Both the position numbers and the translations under genes were made by a program. Below the pieces are notes generated by a model. The model had not been told where the DNA came from. It worked only from the letters and a program-made list of their open reading frames with translations, and did not search any database. Shown piece after piece: positions 47,595-56,063 of a DNA stretch of 64,000 bases. The DNA is from Nibricoccus aquaticus (lineage in GTDB: Bacteria; Verrucomicrobiota; Verrucomicrobiia; Opitutales; Opitutaceae): assembly GCF_002310495.1 (NCBI RefSeq), contig NZ_CP023344.1, positions 3,985,501 through 4,049,500 of the forward strand, read 5' to 3'. The stretch's first letter is position 1. Each line of letters begins with the position of its first letter.

Positions 47595-47627
47595 AGCGCG
47601 CTCGGCGTGCGCGCTCCAGCTCGGAGG
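47595..47627. repeat. Dispersed hairpin element between menE and menI
   Basis: 7-bp stem AGCGCGC / GCGCGCT (47595-47615), loop TCGGCGT, then CCAGCTCGGAGG, matching the CGGAG tail of the family. Confidence 0.55.
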
Positions 47628-47650
47628 TCCGCTCGCTACGAGGGGAGTGT

Positions 47651-48064
47651 TTAGGATGCGTTATCGACCCAGGCGGCGAGGGCTTCGGGGAGCGGGGTGC
47701 GCTGGCGGTTGTCGGAGCGGATGCAGACGTGACTGGTACGGACGTGGGCGACTGGCTTGGAGGGTTTTGGGTCCAGGCGGGTCATCTCGAATTCGATGGC
47801 GTAGGTGTCGGGCGTGAGGCGGACGGGCTTCACGGTGACGGCGATTTTATCGCCGCAGAAAAGGGGGCGGAGGTACTCGGCGGAGCTTTTGGAAACAGGG
47901 ACGATGAGCGTGTTTTCCATGAAGAAGGTGCGGACGCTGATGCCGGCGGCGGCGAGGGATTCTTCGTAGGCTTCGTGGCAGATCGCGAGGTAGTTGGGGA
48001 AGAAGACGACGCCGGCGGCGTCGGTATCGGGGAAGTGGATCGTGCGTTGGTAAACGAAGGGCAT
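47651..48064 (-). CDS. menI: Hotdog-fold acyl-CoA thioesterase, probable DHNA-CoA hydrolase
   Basis: 137 aa of the 4-hydroxybenzoyl-CoA thioesterase group. Starts MPFVYQRTIHFPDTDAAGVVFFPNYLAICHEAYEE, with the active-site pattern DxDAAGVVFF and the long hotdog helix. It faces menC-menE convergently, so hydrolysis of 1,4-dihydroxy-2-naphthoyl-CoA in menaquinone synthesis is the most likely role; a general thioesterase cannot be excluded. Confidence 0.8.
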   Translation of the reverse strand: MPFVYQRTIHFPDTDAAGVVFFPNYLAICHEAYEESLAAAGISVRTFFMENTLIVPVSKSSAEYLRPLFCGDKIAVTVKPVRLTPDTYAIEFEMTRLDPKPSKPVAHVRTSHVCIRSDNRQRTPLPEALAAWVDNAS

Positions 48065-48068
48065 GAGG

Positions 48069-48103
48069 GGAATGACCAGTGACCAATGACCAGTGACCCA
48101 TGG
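48069..48103. repeat. Heptamer array, CCAGTGA type
   Basis: GGAATGA CCAGTGA / CCAATGA CCAGTGA / CCCATGG, five 7-bp units directly upstream of menI. An inverted counterpart is at 48160-48195. Confidence 0.75.
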
Positions 48104-48159
48104 GTAGGAAAGGGAAAATCTACGGGGTCACTTACGCCGCTTCGTTTCTATCGGCGTTA

Positions 48160-48195
48160 CCAATGGTCATTGGGAAATGGGTCATTGGTCATTCC
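48160..48195. repeat. Inverted heptamer array overlapping the hybrid kinase stop
   Basis: On the minus strand it reads GGAATGA CCAATGA / CCCATTT CCCAATG / ACCATTGG. It is an inverted copy of the 48069-48103 array about 56 nt away. The kinase stop TGA and its last residues (RNDQ) are encoded within it. Confidence 0.7.
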
Positions 48196-50176
48196 GTGCC
48201 GCAGGTGCGGCATCGGTCATGGCTTCGAGGGTGGATTTGAGGGCAGGGAGGTAAACGGGTTTGGTGAGGTACTCGTCCATGCCGGCGGCGAGGCATTTTT
48301 CGCGGGTGCCTTTGGTGGTGGTGGCGGTGACGGCGACGATGGGGATGCGGCGGCCGGTGGGTTCACTGGCGCGGATTTTTTGAGTGGTGGTGAATCCATC
48401 CATGCCGGGCATTTCCAGGTCCATAAAAATAATGGAGTAGGTGGTGGCGGCGGTGAGAGCGATGGCTTCGGCACCGTTGGTGGCGAGGTCGGCGAGGTAG
48501 CCCTGGCGGCGGAGCATGATTTTGAGGAGCTCGCGGTTGACGGAGTGGTCGTCCACGACGAGGGCGCGGCCGCGCATGGGCGGAGTGGAGGTGCTGACGG
48601 GCGGGCGGCTGGAGCCGGGGAGATCGATGGGGCGGGCGAGCTGGGCGGGGGAGGTGGGAAGCGTGACGGTGAAGGTGGAGCCGTGGCCGAAGATGCTGTC
48701 GACGGCGATGGTGCCGCCCATGAGATCGAGGAGGCGTTTGCTGAGGGTGAGGCCGAGGCCGGAGCCGTTGGCGCGACGGGGGCGGCCGGGTTGCGGGGTG
48801 AATTGTTTGAAGAGGCCGGGGAGTTTATCGGAGGGGATGCCGATGCCGGAGTCCTGGACTTCGAAGATGAGTTTGCCGCGCGGGGCGCCGAGGTCGGGTG
48901 GTATCCAGCGGCCGCGGACGGTGATCTCGCCGTGGTCGGTGAATTTGACGGCGTTGTTGACGAGGTTGACGAGGATCTGGCGGACGCGGGCGGGGTCGCC
49001 TTCGACGGCGAGGGCGTCGGAGAACTGCTGGTCGCAGCGGAGGCGGAGGCCTTTCTCCATGGCGGAGGGCGTGAGGAGATCGACGACTTCGTTGAGGAGG
49101 AGGGCGGGGGACCAGGCGATGGAGTCGAGGGTGAGTTTGCCTTCCTCCATTTTGCTGAGGTCGAGGACGTCGTTGAGCATGGCGACGAGGCGGTCGCCGG
49201 CGCTGATGATGGTGTCGACGTAGCGGCGCTGGGTGGGGTCGAGGCGGGTTTCGGAGAGGACGCTGGCGAAGCCGAGCACGGCGGTGAGGGGCGTGCGGAT
49301 TTCGTGGCTCATGACGGCGAGGAATTCGCCGCGGGCGTGGTTGGCGTGTTCGGCGGCGGTGACGGCGGAGTGGAGTTCGTGCTCGGTGTTTTTGCGCTGG
49401 TGGGCCTCGGCGCGGATGAGGGTGAAGAGGATTTCGCGGAAGAGGAATGCGGCGACGAGGGCGAGCATGGCGCCGAGGGTGAGGGCGCGGGAGATGGCGA
49501 TGGTGGTGACCCAGTCGGCGGCGGGGAAGTCGATGCCGACGCCGGCTTCAACGCGGCCGTTTTCGTCGTAGATGGGGGTGAGGGAGGAGACCCAGAGGCC
49601 CCAGCGATCGGCCTTGAAAGTGGTGTCAAAGGTGGACTGGCCGTCGAAGACGGCGAGGAAGTCGGGGGTGGTTTCTTCGTAGATCTCGCCGATGAGGGTG
49701 CGTTGTTCGCGGGTGCCGTCGAACATGCCGTCGCGGTTGTAGTCGGTTTCTGAATCCACGATGAAGGCGACGCGGGCGGGGTCGTGGCGGCGGAAGGTGT
49801 AGATGTCGGCGATGAAGGGGTTGACGCGGAGCCAGTTTTTCTGGGCTTCGATGAGGGCGAGGTAGGCGGGATCGTTGGGTGGAGTGCTGGTGGTGACGCG
49901 GGCGTGGCCGAGTTTTTGGAGTTCGAGGGCGTAGGTGGGGCCGAGGCTGCTGTAGATTTTTTCGAGGGAGCGGTGGCGGGCGTTACCGGCCCATTCGGCG
50001 AGGGCGGCACCGAGGAGGATGGCGGCGGCGAGGAACCACCAAGTGGCGGGTGCGAGCTGGCAGCCGGGGCGGCGGTGGTGGATGGCGCTGCGGCACAGGA
50101 GCAGGGCGAAGAGCGACAGGCCTGCGAAGAGGAGGGTGTCGAACCGGTAGGTGAGGATGGGAATGAGCACGCTCAT
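48182..50176 (-). CDS. Hybrid sensor histidine kinase with receiver domain
   Basis: 664 aa from ATG at 50176. Membrane helices near 10-30, 45-65 and about 245-265 enclose a periplasmic sensor region (about 70-240, with VAFIVDSETDYNRDGMFDG and RVEAGVGIDFPAADW, like a PAS/Cache fold). H-box FLAVMSHEIRTPL (about 288), ATPase NLVNNAVKFTDHG, DSGIGIP and GSGLGLTLSKRLL, then a C-terminal receiver with the phospho-acceptor in FMDLEMPGMDG (about 583) and the VTATT and TKPV motifs. Output is likely a phosphorelay to an unseen Hpt or regulator. The C-terminus RNDQ-stop derives from a heptamer repeat. Confidence 0.9.
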   Translation of the reverse strand: MSVLIPILTYRFDTLLFAGLSLFALLLCRSAIHHRRPGCQLAPATWWFLAAAILLGAALAEWAGNARHRSLEKIYSSLGPTYALELQKLGHARVTTSTPPNDPAYLALIEAQKNWLRVNPFIADIYTFRRHDPARVAFIVDSETDYNRDGMFDGTREQRTLIGEIYEETTPDFLAVFDGQSTFDTTFKADRWGLWVSSLTPIYDENGRVEAGVGIDFPAADWVTTIAISRALTLGAMLALVAAFLFREILFTLIRAEAHQRKNTEHELHSAVTAAEHANHARGEFLAVMSHEIRTPLTAVLGFASVLSETRLDPTQRRYVDTIISAGDRLVAMLNDVLDLSKMEEGKLTLDSIAWSPALLLNEVVDLLTPSAMEKGLRLRCDQQFSDALAVEGDPARVRQILVNLVNNAVKFTDHGEITVRGRWIPPDLGAPRGKLIFEVQDSGIGIPSDKLPGLFKQFTPQPGRPRRANGSGLGLTLSKRLLDLMGGTIAVDSIFGHGSTFTVTLPTSPAQLARPIDLPGSSRPPVSTSTPPMRGRALVVDDHSVNRELLKIMLRRQGYLADLATNGAEAIALTAATTYSIIFMDLEMPGMDGFTTTQKIRASEPTGRRIPIVAVTATTTKGTREKCLAAGMDEYLTKPVYLPALKSTLEAMTDAAPAARNDQ

Positions 50177-50270
50177 GGGCCTGTCAGCCGCGCAGGTGAG
50201 GCTCGGTGGCGAGCGGCACACTGAACGGGTGTCGGTAGTCTAGCGGTTTATCGGCGCAAACGCCGCCGTC

Positions 50271-50834
50271 TTAAAGCGATAAGGCGGAGAGGCGCGTGGC
50301 GAAGGCGGCGTCGGAGAGGACGGGAGCGGAGGGATGCGCGTCGAAGGGAATGGGGAGATCGATCCAGGATTTGCAGCCGGCCATATCGGGGGTGAGCGGG
50401 AGAGAGAGGGGCGTCGCTAGTTTATGGATGCGGACGACCAGGACGTGGAGGCCGGCGGGGCGGGACCAGTCGAAGCGTTCGCGGACGGTGGACTCGGTCC
50501 AGAGGTGATGAGGGTCGAGGCGGGCGACGGCGGGCCAGTCGGTGAGAAAGGCGGTGTGGGCGAGGTCGGCGAAGTAGCGGAGCTCGATGTGAGCGGGCGC
50601 GGAACTGGCGAGGGCGGCGGGAGTGTTGGCTGGCGGGGCGAAGCGGGCGGCGGCGGGTTTGGTTTTTTCGAACTGCTGGTGGAAGCGGGTCGGGAAGAGC
50701 CAGAAGCGGGTGGCCCCGATCTGGAAACCGGCGGGGCCTTCGGAGATGCCGCCTTTGCGGAGGATGAGGAGCTGTTCGCCGGTGCCGAGGGCGCTGACGA
50801 TGACGGACCATTCTTTGAAGGCGGGGAAGTTCAT
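50271..50834 (-). CDS. DUF1802 family protein
   Basis: 187 aa. N-terminal FKEWSVIVSALGTGEQLLILRKGGISEGPAGFQIGATRFWLFPTRFHQQ matches the DUF1802 signature (KEW..I..AL..GEQ...LRKGGI.E....F......F.LFPT..HQ), followed by FDWSRPAGLHVLVVRIHKL. Function unknown, soluble. Its start overlaps the stop of the upstream lipoprotein gene by 4 nt. Confidence 0.85.
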   Translation of the reverse strand: MNFPAFKEWSVIVSALGTGEQLLILRKGGISEGPAGFQIGATRFWLFPTRFHQQFEKTKPAAARFAPPANTPAALASSAPAHIELRYFADLAHTAFLTDWPAVARLDPHHLWTESTVRERFDWSRPAGLHVLVVRIHKLATPLSLPLTPDMAGCKSWIDLPIPFDAHPSAPVLSDAAFATRLSALSL

Positions 50835-51346
50835 GGGGGCGGCGTGGCGGCTGCGGTCAGCTCGGCAATGCGGCGGTCGTTAGTGGCGATGGTTTCGTTC
50901 CAGCGGGCGATTTGTTCGCGGGTGAAGTCGAGCATGCGCTGGGCGTAATCGCGGGTGGAGGCGTCTTCGGATTCGGAGACGGCGGTGACGAGGGGAGGGA
51001 GTTTACCGGTTTCGAGGATGAGGCGGGCGCGGGTGTTGTGGCTGCTTTCTTCGTAGCCGAGGACCATGAGCTGACGGACGGTGAGGCCGTTGATGCGTTT
51101 GCAGAGAGGGTCGGTGTGATCGTCGGCCCGCATGGAGCGGGTGCGGGGAGTGGAGTCTTGGAGGTAGCGGGCGAGTTTATAGACTTCGGCGCGCTGTGCG
51201 TCGGGGAATTTTTCCTGGGTGCGATCCCACCAGCGGGCGAATTCCTCGGGGGTGGTGGCTTTGACTTTGCGGTCGAGCGGGTCTTTCGGCGCGCAGCCGC
51301 AGAGGAGGACGAGCAGGGAAAGCCAGAGCAGGGGGAGTCGCGCCAT
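50831..51346 (-). CDS. Small lipoprotein of unknown function
   Basis: 171 aa. Type II signal peptide MARLPLLWLSLLVLLCGC with a good lipobox LCGC at residues 15-18. The mature part is helical: PEEFARWWDRTQEKFPDAQRAEVYKLARYLQDS, then INGLTVRQLMVLGYEESSHNTRARLILETGKL and RDYAQRMLDFTREQIARWN. Translationally coupled to the DUF1802 gene (4-nt overlap). It begins after the rimO terminator, so it has its own promoter. Confidence 0.7.
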   Translation of the reverse strand: MARLPLLWLSLLVLLCGCAPKDPLDRKVKATTPEEFARWWDRTQEKFPDAQRAEVYKLARYLQDSTPRTRSMRADDHTDPLCKRINGLTVRQLMVLGYEESSHNTRARLILETGKLPPLVTAVSESEDASTRDYAQRMLDFTREQIARWNETIATNDRRIAELTAAATPPP

Positions 51347-51400
51347 GAGGCGGACGTTGAGTGGCGGGGTGCGCGGAGAAAAGTCCGATTCTGGAAAAAT

Positions 51401-51430
51401 AAAACGCCGTCCTGGTGAGGACGGCGTTTT
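51401..51430. terminator. Bidirectional-looking terminator, ends rimO
   Basis: Perfect 12-bp stem AAAACGCCGTCC / GGACGGCGTTTT with loop TGGTGA, flanked by A/T runs. It lies 6 nt past the rimO stop. Confidence 0.88.
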
Positions 51431-51436
51431 GTTTTT

Positions 51437-52849
51437 TCACTGCGCCTGTTTGGCGACTTTGAATTCGACGGGTTTTTCGCCGGGAGGGAGGGCGAGGAGA
51501 TCGTAATCCTGATAGCCGGTGATCTCGACATCGATGAAGGCGCCGACGGGGAGTTCGCGAGGGACGTACACGCGGCCGTCGATGTCGGGGGCGTCGGCTT
51601 CGCCGCGGGCGACGCCGGGTTCTTCGACGAGGACGCGGATGGTGCGGCCGACGTAGCGTTTGCTGACGTTACCGGCGATTTCCTTCTGAAGGGACATGGT
51701 GCGGTGCCAGCGGGCTTCTTTGACTTTGGCGGAGAGCTGATCGGTGCGCTTGGAGGCTTTGGTGCCTTCTTCCTGCGAGTAGCGGAAGACGCCGAGGCGC
51801 TCGAACTGGACGGTGCGCATGAATTCGCAGAGTTCGTCGATGTCGGCGTCGGTTTCGCCGGGGAAGCCGACGATGAAGGTGGTGCGCAGGGCGATGCCGG
51901 GGATGCCGGCGCGGATGCGTTTCACGAGATCGCGGATGTAGGCGGAGGAGGTTTCACGCTGCATCTCGGTGAGCATGTGGTCGCTGATGTGTTGCAGCGG
52001 CATGTCCACGTAGCGGGCGACCTTGGGGCACTCAGCGATGGTCTTGATGAGTTCGTCGGACCAGTGGGCCGGGTGCGTGTAGAGGAGGCGTATCCAGAAA
52101 TCGCCTTCGATGGCGTTGAGCTGGCGGAGGAGCGTGGTGAGCGCGGTGCCGCGGGAAGAATCGACGGGCGTGCGGGGATTGGGGCGCTGTTCCCAGGTGT
52201 CCATGCCGAAGTAGGTCGTATCTTGGGAGATCAGGTTGATTTCCTTCACGCCCTCTTTGACGAGCTGGCGGGCCTCGGCCACGACGCTCTCGACGGTGCG
52301 GGAGCGGTGGCGGCCGCGGATCTGCGGGATGATGCAGAAGGCGCACGGGTGGTTGCAGCCTTCGGCGATCTTGATGTACGCGAAATGTTTTGGGGTGAGG
52401 CGGAAGCGCGGCGTGTCGTAGTCCGGAATGTACGTGGAGCGACCGGTGACGAAATTTTCGGGGAGGTCTTTTTTGCCGCGTTCTTTTTCGAAGAGACCCT
52501 CGATGATCGGGGCGACTTTGGTGACCTGATCGAGGCCGATGAAGGCGTCGACTTCCGGCATGGCGCCGGGAAGTTCTTTGGAGAAACGCTGCGACATGCA
52601 GCCAGCGACGATGAGCTTTTGTTCTTTGCGGCGCTTCCTCATGCCGCGGTTTTCGTGCTGCTCGAGGATGGTGTTGATGGACTCTTCCTTGGAGGCGTTG
52701 AGGAAGGAGCAGGTGTTGACGATGACGACATCGGCTTTGTCCGCTTCTGGGATAACCGTCATGCCGGCTTGGTGGAGGTGACCGACCATGATCTCGCTAT
52801 CGACGAGGTTTTTGGCGCAACCGAGGGAGATGAGACTGACTTTGATCAT
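51437..52849 (-). CDS. rimO: Ribosomal protein S12 methylthiotransferase RimO
   Basis: 470-aa radical-SAM enzyme that methylthiolates Asp of ribosomal protein S12. N-terminal MTTase domain with Cys in SLGCAKNLVDSE, VNTCSF and VAGCMSQR (auxiliary cluster). Radical-SAM CNHPCAFC near residue 168. C-terminal TRAM domain with a GVARGEADAPDIDGRVYVP segment. RimO-type features (SLGCAKNLVDSE and the APDIDG motif) distinguish it from MiaB. Monocistronic, ended by the 51401 terminator. Confidence 0.95.
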   Translation of the reverse strand: MIKVSLISLGCAKNLVDSEIMVGHLHQAGMTVIPEADKADVVIVNTCSFLNASKEESINTILEQHENRGMRKRRKEQKLIVAGCMSQRFSKELPGAMPEVDAFIGLDQVTKVAPIIEGLFEKERGKKDLPENFVTGRSTYIPDYDTPRFRLTPKHFAYIKIAEGCNHPCAFCIIPQIRGRHRSRTVESVVAEARQLVKEGVKEINLISQDTTYFGMDTWEQRPNPRTPVDSSRGTALTTLLRQLNAIEGDFWIRLLYTHPAHWSDELIKTIAECPKVARYVDMPLQHISDHMLTEMQRETSSAYIRDLVKRIRAGIPGIALRTTFIVGFPGETDADIDELCEFMRTVQFERLGVFRYSQEEGTKASKRTDQLSAKVKEARWHRTMSLQKEIAGNVSKRYVGRTIRVLVEEPGVARGEADAPDIDGRVYVPRELPVGAFIDVEITGYQDYDLLALPPGEKPVEFKVAKQAQ

Positions 52850-52920
52850 AGCGGGCGGGCTTTGGCGTGAAGCGGGCGGAGGCTGAAAGAATGGAACGGT
52901 CGCGAGGGCGATGGGCTGAA

Positions 52921-52950
52921 ACGAAAAACCGCGGCTCAGGGGCCGCGGTT
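52921..52950 (-). terminator. Terminator of the 35-aa basic protein gene
   Basis: 9-bp stem AACCGCGGC / GCCGCGGTT (52927-52950). On the minus strand it is followed by a U-run from the A-rich 52924-52928. Confidence 0.75.
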
Positions 52951-52976
52951 AAAAGTGTCGAAAGTGTGCTGCGGGC

Positions 52977-53084
52977 TTACTTCTTGGCCGACTTCTTCTT
53001 GGTAGCGTTGGCGGCGGCCTTCTTGCGTTTGTTGTAAGCGATGCGGCGCTTCTTCTTGATGGTCTTGTTGTATTGTTTGCCCAT
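52977..53084 (-). CDS. Very small, highly basic protein, 35 aa
   Basis: ATG at 53084, TAA at 52977-52979. Sequence begins MGKQYNKTIKKKRRIAYNKR and ends in Lys/Ala repeats; about half its residues are Lys or Arg. It has its own terminator 27 nt downstream. The composition resembles small ribosome-associated or nucleic-acid-binding proteins, but no family is claimed. Confidence 0.65.
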   Translation of the reverse strand: MGKQYNKTIKKKRRIAYNKRKKAAANATKKKSAKK

Positions 53085-53254
53085 GGATGAGGTGTTGAGA
53101 GGCGAGAGAGTGCGGGAAGGGCGCGGCGAGAGTCAAGAGTGCCCTCAAACGGCTTTTTAGATAATGCGGCGGAGGCGGAAAAGGGGAGGCGTGGAATAAA
53201 AAGCCCCCATCCGCGATGAGGCGAATGAGGGCGGTGGCGATTGGCAGAGGCTGG

Positions 53255-53401
53255 TTATTTTTTTCCGCCGAAGAGCGGGATGAGCAGGAGAATGCCTGCG
53301 ACGAGGGCCAGGATTCCCATGACGATAGGCGGAATCGACAGGTTGGCGAGGGTGGTGAGACCGACGAGGATGAGGTAGATAGCCAGAACGATGTGAGCCA
53401 T
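53255..53401 (-). CDS. Small two-helix membrane protein, 48 aa
   Basis: ATG at 53401. Sequence MAHIVLAIYLILVGLTTLAN, then LSIPPIVMGILALVAGILLLIPLFGGKK: two hydrophobic helices with a Pro-Pro turn and a basic end. Likely inner-membrane; function unknown. Upstream in-frame extension to 53461 is basic and Pro-rich and unlikely to be translated. Confidence 0.6.
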   Translation of the reverse strand: MAHIVLAIYLILVGLTTLANLSIPPIVMGILALVAGILLLIPLFGGKK

Positions 53402-53636
53402 GTGATGTACAGGGGTTGGGGGTTGCGAGACGGGGCGAGACTTTCGGAGCTGGGAGACCAACGCCAGACTTTGCTTGGGAGCGAGGGCAGTGGTGCAGCT
53501 TGCGCGGGGTGGGGGCGATCACGGAGCTGGCGGGACGTCGGCACTCGCTGGAAAGGAAGGTGTGAAATGCGGGTGGGGGCATGATGGATGCCTCTGCTCT
53601 GGATTTTAGCGGGAGGTGTCGCATAGAGTGCGCGTC

Positions 53637-54719
53637 ATGACTCTTGCCGACTACGGCTGGACCGAGGCGCTTGCGCTCTCATTTGCTCCGCATGCCGCGG
53701 CGGGGCTGGAGCCGGCGCGGGTGGTGTGCGAGCTGCGGCGGAATTTTTATGCGGTGCAGCTGGAGTCGGGCGAAGTGCTCGCCGAGTGCGGCGGGGGATT
53801 TTTCCATGTGGCGAAGAAGGCCGATCAGTTTCCGGCGGTGGGCGACTGGGTGGGCGTGAAGCAGCGGGCGGGCGAGCTGCGGGCGGATTTGCATGTGGTG
53901 CTGCCGAGGAAGACGAAGTTTTCGCGGCGGGCATCGGGTTCGGAGGAGATCGAGCAGATCGTGGCGGCGAATATCGACACGGTGTTTCTCGTGAGCGGGC
54001 TGGACCAAAATTTTAACCCGAAGCGCATTCAGCGTTTCTTGGTGGCGGCGAAGGAAAGCGGGGCGGAGGCGGTGATTTTATTGAACAAGTCGGATGTATG
54101 CGACGACGCGGACGAGGTGCGCGAAGAGATCGCGGAGCTTGTGCCCGGAGTGCCGATACACGTGACGAGCACGGTGACGCGGAAGGGATTGAAGGCGCTC
54201 GGGACGACTTATGTGCAGCCGGGGCGCACGCTGGCGTTTATCGGATCATCGGGCGTGGGGAAGTCGTCGCTCATCAATGCGCTCGTGAAGGATGAAGCGC
54301 TACCGACAGGCGAGGTGCGCGAGAAGGACAGCAAGGGGCGGCACACGACGACGCGGCGGGAGCTCGTGATCACACCGTCGGGAGCGCTGGTGATCGACAC
54401 GCCGGGAATGCGCGAGCTGCAGTTGTGGAAAGTGGATGACGGCGTCGAGGATGCGTTTGCGGATATCAAGGCGCTGGCGTTGCGGTGTCGGTTCACGGAT
54501 TGCGGGCACACGAACGAGCCGGGCTGCGCGGTGCTGGCGGCGTTGAAGAGCGGGGAGTTGATGGCGCAGCGCTTCGAGAGTTATCGGAAGTTAAAGGCGG
54601 AAAAAGTGGCGAGTAAACCGGCGCTGAAGAAACCGAGCGCGCTGGCGAGCAAGCCGGGGTGGAATAAGAAGAACGAAGGCGCGAAGCCGTTCAGGCATCG
54701 GTTTCATTCGGAGGATTGA
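53637..54719 (+). CDS. rsgA: Ribosome small subunit-dependent GTPase RsgA
   Basis: 360 aa from ATG at 53637. Late 30S assembly GTPase with circularly permuted G domain: the G4-like NKSD precedes the P-loop GSSGVGKSSLINAL (about 202). An N-terminal OB-fold (GDWVGVK) comes first; KGRHTTTRREL and IDTPGMRELQLW follow; a C-terminal zinc region has CRFTDCGHTNEPGC (CxxxxCxHxxxxxC). The tail is Lys-rich. Organisation is fully canonical. Confidence 0.94.
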   Translation: MTLADYGWTEALALSFAPHAAAGLEPARVVCELRRNFYAVQLESGEVLAECGGGFFHVAKKADQFPAVGDWVGVKQRAGELRADLHVVLPRKTKFSRRASGSEEIEQIVAANIDTVFLVSGLDQNFNPKRIQRFLVAAKESGAEAVILLNKSDVCDDADEVREEIAELVPGVPIHVTSTVTRKGLKALGTTYVQPGRTLAFIGSSGVGKSSLINALVKDEALPTGEVREKDSKGRHTTTRRELVITPSGALVIDTPGMRELQLWKVDDGVEDAFADIKALALRCRFTDCGHTNEPGCAVLAALKSGELMAQRFESYRKLKAEKVASKPALKKPSALASKPGWNKKNEGAKPFRHRFHSED

Positions 54720-54852
54720 ATCTGGAACTCAGGAAGGCTGGAAAAGGCAGCGGCGGAGTTGAATCGCGAAGGCGCAAAGACGCAGCGAAGGTTTCGGTTT
54801 TTGTGCGACCGTGTCAGGAGGTTCGTTCCCGTGTTCCTGAGTTCTTGATTCG
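54719..54852. repeat. MITE-like inverted element, copy 1
   Basis: Left end AATCTGGAACTCAGGAAGG (from 54719). Interior octamer-like TCGCGAAG GCGCAAAG / ACGCAGCGAAGG and a GTTTCGGTTTTTGTGCGACC segment. Right end GTTCCTGAGTTCTTGATTCG, an imperfect inverted copy of the left end. It lies between rsgA and the PRMT-like gene. Confidence 0.6.
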
Positions 54853-54986
54853 TCTGCCAAAATTGCCCGGAGGCGCGATGAGCCCATGGAAAAGCCGGGG
54901 TGTGTTTGTGTGAAGGGAGGCATTGCGCTTGAGGGAAGCGGGGCGCACGGTCTGGGGGCTTGGGTCTTTTTTAGGCCCGGCAAACG

Positions 54987-56063
54987 ATGCTCCTTTCATG
55001 TCTCCAATTTCTCACCTCCCGCTGTCTTTCTCTTATCCGTCGCGGGCTGGCGTGGGGGCGCGAGTGGGCGGATGGGGCGCCGGAGCGCGCGGCGTGGATT
55101 TATCCGAAGGATGAGCTTTCGCCGGAGGCGCGGTATCGGGATTTCAATCATCGGTACTTCGCGAGTTTGCACGAGCAGGAGCGGATGCTGGCGGACCGGC
55201 AGCGAATGAATTTCTACCACGCGGCGATCTCGCGGCATATCAAGCCGGGGGCGCGGGTGATCGATCTGGGGACGGGCACGGGAATCCTGGCGGCGTTCGC
55301 ATCGCGGGCGGGCGCGGCGAAGGTTTATGCGATCGATCACTCGAAGATTCTCGATCACGCGAAGGAGATCGCGGCGCACAACCGGCTGGAGAACGTCGAG
55401 TTCGTCGCGAAGCACAGCAAAGAGTTTTCCCTGACGGAGAAGGTGGACGTGATCCTGCACGAGCAGATGGGCGACTGTCTTTTCGACGAGGCGATGGTGG
55501 CAAACATCAGCGATCTGCGGGAGCGGTTGTTGAAACCGGGCGGGCTGATCGTGCCGAGCCGGTTCGAGCTTTTTTGCGAGCCGATCAAAGTGCGCGATGA
55601 ACGGCTGGTGCCGTTTATTTGGGAGATGACGGTGAAGGGTTATGACTACGGTTGCATGGAGCGGAGTCGGCCGCAGGAGCCTGCTTACTACCGGCTCGTG
55701 AGCACCGATCTCGGGATCATCGATCACTATCTGGGGAAACCGGAGCCGGTGTTGTCGTTCGATCTGCACACAGTGAATGAAGCGGAGCTGCCGCAGGAGA
55801 TTCGTTTTTCACGCACGGTCGTGAACGCCGGGCGGCTCGATGGCTATGTGGTGTTTTTCCGCGCGATGGTGGACGAGGATTTGAGCCTGAGTTCGTCGCC
55901 GCTCGATCCGCAGCGCGCGCCGCATTGGGGGTTTCGTATCCTCAGGACGGATCGCGATGACTTCGTGGTGGGTGACGTGATCGAGGTCACTCTGAAGGTC
56001 GAGAAGTGGCCGGTGCTGGAGACGTGGAGATGGAGTCACACGAAGCGTGCGAAAGCTGTTTAA
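54987..56063 (+). CDS. Protein arginine methyltransferase-like SAM enzyme
   Basis: 358 aa. Class I methyltransferase most like PRMTs. Residues ~50-75 (YFASLHEQERMLADRQRMNFYHAAI) match the PRMT HEEML-D--R---Y helix. SAM motif I VIDLGTGTGILAAFASRAGA is at about 90, AIDHSKIL binds the ribose, the double-E loop is HEQMGDCLFDE (about 157-168, both Glu present) and a PHW triad at about 312 resembles the THW loop. Then a beta-barrel C-terminal domain. No other bacterial operon partner is evident; target unknown. The start at 54987 is chosen as the first ATG of a long open frame. Its stop overlaps the next gene tail-to-tail. Confidence 0.8.
   Translation: MLLSCLQFLTSRCLSLIRRGLAWGREWADGAPERAAWIYPKDELSPEARYRDFNHRYFASLHEQERMLADRQRMNFYHAAISRHIKPGARVIDLGTGTGILAAFASRAGAAKVYAIDHSKILDHAKEIAAHNRLENVEFVAKHSKEFSLTEKVDVILHEQMGDCLFDEAMVANISDLRERLLKPGGLIVPSRFELFCEPIKVRDERLVPFIWEMTVKGYDYGCMERSRPQEPAYYRLVSTDLGIIDHYLGKPEPVLSFDLHTVNEAELPQEIRFSRTVVNAGRLDGYVVFFRAMVDEDLSLSSSPLDPQRAPHWGFRILRTDRDDFVVGDVIEVTLKVEKWPVLETWRWSHTKRAKAV

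Noticed and set aside
48086-49753. 555-aa plus-strand ORF over the hybrid kinase
   Set aside because: Gly/Ala/Glu-rich shadow; it begins inside the heptamer repeats.
50228-50262. tRNA-like stretch GGTAGTCTAGCGG near 50230
   Set aside because: No T-arm GTTCRA-type motif or acceptor pairing could be found around it.
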